Below, in pieces: positions 13,153 to 17,762 of a DNA stretch of 17,762 bases. The stretch's first letter is position 1, and the number at the start of each line of letters is the position of its first letter. The translations under genes were made by a program, and so were the position numbers. The notes under the pieces are model-generated. The model saw only the letters and a list, made by a program, of their open reading frames with translations. It was not told the origin of the DNA and searched no databases. The stretch comes from JAIVGZ01 sp964552205. Lineage in GTDB: Bacteria > Pseudomonadota > Gammaproteobacteria > Natronospirales > JAIVGZ01. Location of the stretch: positions 1 through 17,762 of the forward strand of contig CAZKFT010000038.1 in NCBI GenBank assembly GCA_964552205.1, read 5' to 3'.

Positions 13153-14315
13153 TGAATCGCAAGGCCATCATCTTTATCGTATTGGGCGTTGTGCTGGTCG
13201 CACTGCCGTTAGCGTCGAAGCTGTTCCGCAGCGACTCGGCCAAGGTTGTCGAAGTGGCGACCGTGGAGGCGCAGGTCATCCGCAGTTCCATTCTCGCATC
13301 CGGCCAGTTGGCGTACCGTGACGAGGTACAGCTGGGTTCCGAGGTCATCGGCAAGGTGCTGTCAGTGCCGGTGAAGGAGGGTGACCGCGTCGCCGCGGGT
13401 GACCTTATCGTCTCACTCGACCCTGAGCAATATCGGGCACAGGTGGACCAGCAGGAAGCCAACGTCCGCTTGCAGCAGATTGCCATCGAGCGCCAGGAGT
13501 TGCTGCTGGAGAACCTCGAGCGGCGAGTGCAGCGGCAGCGTGACATGTTCGAGCGCGGCCTCATCGACCCGAACTCCTTCGAGGCGGCGGAGAACGAGCT
13601 GAATCTCGCCAAGGTGGATCTCCGTTCCCGCTTGGAGGCACTCTCGCAGGCACGGGCGTCGCTGGATCAGGCACGGGACAACCTGGCCAAGACGCGCATC
13701 CTCTCCCCCATCGACGGCATCATCATCAAACTCGATGTGAAGCCGGGTGAGGCGGTCATCGCCGGGACGACCAACATTCCGGGCTCCACGCTGGCTGTCA
13801 TCGCGGATACCTCCGTGATGCTCACCGAGGTACAGGTGGATGAGGCGGATATTGCTTCTGTGCGGTTGAACCAGACGGCGTCCATTTTCGCGGCGGCTTT
13901 CCCCGATACCGCTTTGAATGGCGTTGTGGAAACCATCGCCACCTCAGCTCAGCGGGCAGCCGGACAACAAAACCTGAGTTTTGAAGTCCGTATCCGACTC
14001 ACCGCTCCCGAAGCGGTCGCCGTGCGACCGGGAATGAGTTGCCGCGCCGAGATTTACACGGAGTCCAGCGAGGATGCTTTGGCAGTCCCGGTGCAGGCTG
14101 TTCTCTACGACGACGAGGGCGCGAGCGCTACCGGCAAGACCTATGTGTATGTGGTGGACGATGGCAAGGTGGAGCGGCGTGATGTGGAGACGGGGCTTTC
14201 CTCGGATACCCACATCGAGATCACTTCAGGTTTGGAGGTTGGCGAGACTGTCGTCTCCGGCCCGTTCCGTGTGCTGCGTCACCTCAAGAATGGCGAGTCG
14301 GTGACGGTCGAATAG
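13152..14315 (+). CDS. Periplasmic adaptor (HlyD/MacA-like) of an ABC efflux system
   Basis: The 387-residue protein has an uncleaved N-terminal membrane anchor (residues 4-21) and the build of a membrane-fusion protein. The first half of the lipoyl-like domain (GQLAYRDEVQLGSEVIGKVL, DRVAAGDLIVSLD) covers about 50-90, and a coiled-coil hairpin about 95-180. The returning lipoyl half (RILSPIDGIIIKLDVKPGEAV) is at 182-201, followed by beta-barrel and membrane-proximal domains to VESGPF-like strands near the end. Such adaptors link an inner-membrane pump to a TolC-like channel; no channel gene is in the window. The hairpin tip reads R128...M132...D139 where TolC-docking adaptors usually have RxxxLxxxxxxS. 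It starts on the Yip1 stop and is directly followed by the ATPase gene. Confidence 0.9.
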   Translation: MNRKAIIFIVLGVVLVALPLASKLFRSDSAKVVEVATVEAQVIRSSILASGQLAYRDEVQLGSEVIGKVLSVPVKEGDRVAAGDLIVSLDPEQYRAQVDQQEANVRLQQIAIERQELLLENLERRVQRQRDMFERGLIDPNSFEAAENELNLAKVDLRSRLEALSQARASLDQARDNLAKTRILSPIDGIIIKLDVKPGEAVIAGTTNIPGSTLAVIADTSVMLTEVQVDEADIASVRLNQTASIFAAAFPDTALNGVVETIATSAQRAAGQQNLSFEVRIRLTAPEAVAVRPGMSCRAEIYTESSEDALAVPVQAVLYDDEGASATGKTYVYVVDDGKVERRDVETGLSSDTHIEITSGLEVGETVVSGPFRVLRHLKNGESVTVE

Positions 14316-15005
14316 ATGTCGGTCATCGAGCTTCGTGAAGTCCGCCGCGAGTACCACATGGGCGATCAGACCGTGCACGCATTGGCCGGGGTGGACTTGG
14401 ATATCGAGCGAAACGAGTATGTCGCCATCATCGGGCCGTCGGGGTCCGGCAAGTCGTCCATGATGAATATCATCGGTTGCCTAGACCGTCCAAGCACAGG
14501 CACCTACATGCTGAATGGCCGTGCGGTTGCGGACATGAACGACACCGAGCTGGCGACTGTCCGCAATCAGGACATTGGTTTCATCTTCCAGAGCTTCAAT
14601 CTGTTACCGCGGGCCAACGCCTTGCAGAACGTGATGCAGCCCTTGGTGTACCGGAGGATGAGTATCGCCGAGCGCCGCCGTCAGGCGACGGACGCACTCA
14701 AACATGTCGGCCTCGCCGATCGCATGGACCATTTGCCAAACCAACTGTCAGGTGGGCAACGCCAGCGTGTCGCTGTTGCCCGTGCATTGGTCGGAAAGCC
14801 CGCAATTCTGTTGGCGGATGAGCCGACCGGTAACCTTGATTCGGCGACCACGGCGGAAATGATGGCGTTGTTCGATGAACTGCACAGCCAGGGTCAGACC
14901 ATCATCATCGTGACCCATGAACCTGACATTGCAGCCCACTGCCTCAGGGTGGTACGCCTCTCGGATGGAAAGATTGCATCCGATCAGCGTCAGGAGCGTG
15001 CCTGA
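14316..15005 (+). CDS. MacB/LolD-type ABC transporter ATP-binding protein
   Basis: This 229-residue ATPase powers the transporter formed with the next gene's permease. All motifs are intact: Walker A GPSGSGKSS (40-48), Q-loop FQSFNLLPRA (Q92), signature LSGGQRQRVA (144-153), Walker B ILLADEP with catalytic E169, D-loop NLDS and switch H201 (VTHEP). It belongs to the group of MacB and LolD, which work by transmitting force to periplasmic domains rather than moving substrate through the membrane. The ATG follows the adaptor stop with no gap, and its own stop shares a base with the permease ATG. In E. coli MacB this domain is fused to the permease; here it is separate. Confidence 0.95.
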   Translation: MSVIELREVRREYHMGDQTVHALAGVDLDIERNEYVAIIGPSGSGKSSMMNIIGCLDRPSTGTYMLNGRAVADMNDTELATVRNQDIGFIFQSFNLLPRANALQNVMQPLVYRRMSIAERRRQATDALKHVGLADRMDHLPNQLSGGQRQRVAVARALVGKPAILLADEPTGNLDSATTAEMMALFDELHSQGQTIIIVTHEPDIAAHCLRVVRLSDGKIASDQRQERA

Positions 15006-16237
15006 TGTACCTGTTCCTGGAAAGCCTGCGCTCCGCATTCATCGCCATCCGCGCACATGGACTGCGTTCCATGCTGACGGCACTCGGAATCATCATCGGT
15101 GTCGCATCCGTCGTGGCGGTGGTGTCGATTGTGCAGGGCTTGTCGCATACGGTGAACGCCCAGTTCCAGGGTCTTGGTTCCAACTCCGTGACCATTCGCT
15201 CCTTCACGCCATTCCAGCAACAAATGCGCGGCCGCTTTGCACGGCTTACGGAAGACGATCTACGCGCTATCCGCCACCGAGTGGAGGGCATATCCCTGAT
15301 TACTCCGATGTTGTATGACCCGACAGGTCGCAACAGCCAGGTGGGCTACCGCGCACAGAGCGCCTTCGTGGGGCAGGTGGTCGGTATCGGAGCGTCGTGG
15401 ATGGAGGTCAATCAACTCTATCCGCAGCAGGGGCGCTTCTTTTCCCCCAGCGATGAGGAGCGGCGACGATTGGTCTGTCTGGTCGGTGTGGATGTCATCG
15501 AGAACCTGGAGATTCCCGGATCCGGTGTGGGTGAGTTCATCCGCATAGGGGATGAGTGGTGCCGCATCATTGGCGTGATGGAAGCGCGTGGCGAGCTCTT
15601 GGGCTTCTCGCAGGACGATTACATCCTGTTGCCGTACTCGACCATGCAGAGACTTCTTGGTACGACTCGGCGATTCGACATCCAGATCCAGCTCGTTGTT
15701 GATGACCTGAACCGGATGGATGAGGTGACAAGCCGCATTCGCAGGGTGCTGCGGCAACAACACAACCTGAAGGCCGGGGAGGCGGATGATTTCCGCGTAC
15801 AGACCTCAGAACAGCTCACCGAGTCGTTCAACGCCATCATCAATACCGTGACAGCAGTGGCCGGCGGTATCGTCGGGATATCCCTGCTCGTCGGGGGCAT
15901 CGGCATCATGAACATCATGTTGGTGTCCGTGACCGAGCGCACGCGCGAGATTGGAATACTCAAGGCCTTGGGCGCCCGCAGGGCGGACATCTTGCTCCAG
16001 TTCCTGATTGAGGCCGTCCTGCTGTGTCTGCTGGGAGGTCTGATAGGGATCGCACTGGGCTACGGAATCGGCGCCCTGGTGGCAGTGATGTTGCCTGGAT
16101 TCCCTCCCGCTCACGTACCGTTATGGGCTATCCTCTTGTCAGTTGGCTTTTCTGCAGCGGTCGGTATCGTGTTCGGTATCCTGCCTGCTGCCAAAGCCTC
16201 TCAGCTCGACCCCATCGAGTCCCTTCGTTACGAGTAA
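15005..16237 (+). CDS. MacB/FtsX-type ABC transporter permease
   Basis: The 410-residue inner-membrane permease has the MacB topology. One helix near the N-terminus (about 24-44) is followed by a large periplasmic domain (about 45-280), then three helices (about 283-308, 335-362, 373-395). N-terminal SLRSAFIAIRAHGLRSMLTALGI is characteristic. So are GGIGIMNIMLVSVTERTREIG and KALGARRADILLQFLIEA, the coupling stretch, and the final AKASQLDPIESLRYE. With the adjacent ATPase and adaptor it forms a MacAB-like export module. The substrate is not readable; antibiotics, lipopeptides, siderophores or peptides are known for the family. Start and ATPase stop overlap as TGATG (15003-15007). Confidence 0.95.
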   Translation: MYLFLESLRSAFIAIRAHGLRSMLTALGIIIGVASVVAVVSIVQGLSHTVNAQFQGLGSNSVTIRSFTPFQQQMRGRFARLTEDDLRAIRHRVEGISLITPMLYDPTGRNSQVGYRAQSAFVGQVVGIGASWMEVNQLYPQQGRFFSPSDEERRRLVCLVGVDVIENLEIPGSGVGEFIRIGDEWCRIIGVMEARGELLGFSQDDYILLPYSTMQRLLGTTRRFDIQIQLVVDDLNRMDEVTSRIRRVLRQQHNLKAGEADDFRVQTSEQLTESFNAIINTVTAVAGGIVGISLLVGGIGIMNIMLVSVTERTREIGILKALGARRADILLQFLIEAVLLCLLGGLIGIALGYGIGALVAVMLPGFPPAHVPLWAILLSVGFSAAVGIVFGILPAAKASQLDPIESLRYE

Positions 16238-16249
16238 GAGGTACACAAC

Positions 16250-17762
16250 TTGCGATACGCGATGATGATTGCTGGCTTTCTCGCCAGCTTTTCCCTATTT
16301 GCGGCCCCGCCTGTCACCCAGGCTATTCCTGTCACCAACAACTACCACGGTACGGAAATCGTGGACAACTACCGTTGGCTGGAGGGAAGCGCAGCCCCCG
16401 AGGTGGATGGCGACCCGGATCTCGACCGCCGGGTACGGGACTGGTCCATGGAACAGAACGCTTACACGCGAAGTGTCCTTGACGCTGCCAGTGACCGCGC
16501 CGCACTCGTAGCGCGCATGACGCCGCTGATGGAAATCGGCGTTGTCGGACTGCCGGCGGTGCGCGGGCGACTGCACTTCAACACCGAGCGCAAGGGTAAT
16601 GAGGCACAGCCCGTACTGTATGTACGCGATGGTGCCGATGGTGAGCCGCGCGAACTTCTGAACGTCAACACCCTCGATGAGTCCGGTCTGACCGCACTCT
16701 CCTGGTATTCACCGAGTCGCGACGGGCAGTTGGTGGCTTTCGGGACGTATCAGGCAGGTGACGAGAACACGACCCTATATGTACTCAGAACCAGCGATGG
16801 CCGGTGGTTGTCGGATGAGATTCCCGGCAAGGTGGGTGGTGTGAACTGGCTGCCGGATGGCTCCGGCTTCCTGTATCGCCGCCTTCGGTCCCTGGATGAC
16901 CCTTATTCCGGGCAAGTCAAACTGCATCGCCTAGGCGAACACCACACGCAGGATCCGCTGTTGTTTGAGCAGTACCGAGAAGGTCCGCTGGCGACCACCT
17001 GGGGTCCTTTCGCCTCACTGGACCGCGATGCGCGCTGGATGCAACTCGGGTACTACACCTCGACCAGTTCGAACGACCTCTGGTTCTACGACTTCAGGCA
17101 TTGGCAGCGGACCGGCGAGCTGGTCCGACAGGATTTGTATGTTGGAGAGGAGGGCACTGCATCGGGTGTCATCATCGGCGATACCTTCTTTATGCAGTCC
17201 ACCGTCGATGCTCCGAACGGCCAGCTCATCTCGGTGGACCTGCGTCGGCCGGAGCGCAGCAACTGGCGCGTTGTCGTCGCCGAGCGCGAGGATGCCGTGT
17301 TGAGCGGTGTCTCGCATACGCGCGACCGGATCGTGGTGACCTGGGAGCGCAACGCCCACAATCAGGTGGAGGTCTTCGATAGGCAGGGTCGTTCGCATGG
17401 CAATCTCGACTTGCCGGGCATTGGCTCCGTCGGGGTCAGGAGCGAGCTGGATCGCACCGAGATTTTCTATTCCTACACCAGTTTCAACGAACCCTCGTCA
17501 ATCTATCGCACCGATTTGCGGCGCGGGAACCGCATCCTGTGGGCACGCCCGGATGTCCCGGTGGACCCTTCCCTGATCGAGGTCAAGCAGGTCTGGTACA
17601 CCTCGAAGGATGGGACCCGGGTGCCGATGTTCATCGTGCACCGGAAAGGGCTGGAACTCGACGGTGACCGGCCGACCATCCTGTACGGATACGGTGGCTT
17701 CAATATTTCGATGCGCCCAGGATTCGGGGCGACCCTGTTCCCGTGGCTGGAGGCAGGTGGTG
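16250..17762 (+). CDS. Secreted prolyl oligopeptidase-family (S9) protein, 3' truncated by window
   Basis: At least 504 residues of a serine peptidase of the prolyl oligopeptidase family, which cuts short peptides, usually after proline. The mature start resembles family members: VTNNYHGTEIVDNYRWLEG, then DRRVRDWSMEQNAYTRSVL. A beta-propeller region follows, with WYSPSRDGQLVAFG and NWLPDGSGFLYRR. The hydrolase domain opens with VWYTSKDGTRVPMFIVHRKG and PTILYGYGGFNISM. The window ends before the catalytic Ser, Asp and His, so activity cannot be judged. TTG 16250 is preferred: AGAGG (16237-16241) lies 8 nt upstream, and it adds Arg2 to a hydrophobic signal peptide possibly cut after VTQA. ATG 16262 or 16265 are alternatives, 20 nt or more from that site. 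It begins 12 nt after the permease stop, probably in the same operon, with likely periplasmic location. Confidence 0.88.
   Translation, partial: MRYAMMIAGFLASFSLFAAPPVTQAIPVTNNYHGTEIVDNYRWLEGSAAPEVDGDPDLDRRVRDWSMEQNAYTRSVLDAASDRAALVARMTPLMEIGVVGLPAVRGRLHFNTERKGNEAQPVLYVRDGADGEPRELLNVNTLDESGLTALSWYSPSRDGQLVAFGTYQAGDENTTLYVLRTSDGRWLSDEIPGKVGGVNWLPDGSGFLYRRLRSLDDPYSGQVKLHRLGEHHTQDPLLFEQYREGPLATTWGPFASLDRDARWMQLGYYTSTSSNDLWFYDFRHWQRTGELVRQDLYVGEEGTASGVIIGDTFFMQSTVDAPNGQLISVDLRRPERSNWRVVVAEREDAVLSGVSHTRDRIVVTWERNAHNQVEVFDRQGRSHGNLDLPGIGSVGVRSELDRTEIFYSYTSFNEPSSIYRTDLRRGNRILWARPDVPVDPSLIEVKQVWYTSKDGTRVPMFIVHRKGLELDGDRPTILYGYGGFNISMRPGFGATLFPWLEAGG

Overview
The window looks like chromosome from a GC-rich gammaproteobacterium. 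The main evidence is a housekeeping block in the order prfA-hemA <- -> TPR lipoprotein-lolB-ispE-tRNA(Gln)-prs-rplY-pth-ychF-tRNA(Met). From memory, this matches the order known in Pseudomonas. The Lol lipoprotein-sorting protein LolB, HemA-type (C5) tetrapyrrole synthesis, GTGGGAG/GTAGGAG palindromic REP repeats and a CBS/cystathionine-lyase pair also fit Gammaproteobacteria. A Xanthomonadales-like or Wenzhouxiangella-like lineage is a guess, not a demonstration.

Layout. (1) 1-1603: the 3' end of a cystathionine beta-synthase gene overlaps a PLP-dependent cystathionine gamma-lyase/synthase gene, a likely two-gene transsulfuration operon. (2) 1604-2008: a gene-free stretch between convergent genes, filled with REP-type palindromes, four of them in a nested mirror arrangement. 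(3) 2009-4347, minus strand: hemA-prfA, overlapping by ATGA. (4) 4410-11138, plus strand: the housekeeping block. It covers outer-membrane lipoprotein assembly, isoprenoid precursor synthesis, PRPP synthesis, 5S rRNA-binding protein bL25, peptidyl-tRNA hydrolase, the YchF ATPase and two tRNAs. Genes are packed with overlaps or very short gaps. (5) 11140-11667, minus strand: a hemerythrin-like protein ending 1 nt from tRNA(Met). (6) 11741-12378: a small four-helix membrane protein and a 65-residue XRE repressor under a good sigma70-type promoter containing a perfect inverted repeat. (7) 12430-17762: Yip1-family membrane protein, periplasmic adaptor, MacB-like ATPase and permease as separate proteins, then a secreted prolyl-oligopeptidase-like protein cut off by the window end. 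Gaps of at most 12 nt, mostly 1-nt overlaps, argue for one transcript.

Most noteworthy points. pth has no ATG, GTG or TTG in frame between the preceding stop and its conserved N-terminus. It seems to start at an AUC codon with a well-placed Shine-Dalgarno. The ispE stop codon lies inside the tRNA(Gln) gene. The Yip1-adaptor-ABC-peptidase cluster, with the membrane-protein/XRE pair upstream, is the best candidate for a little-described system, although every component belongs to a known family.
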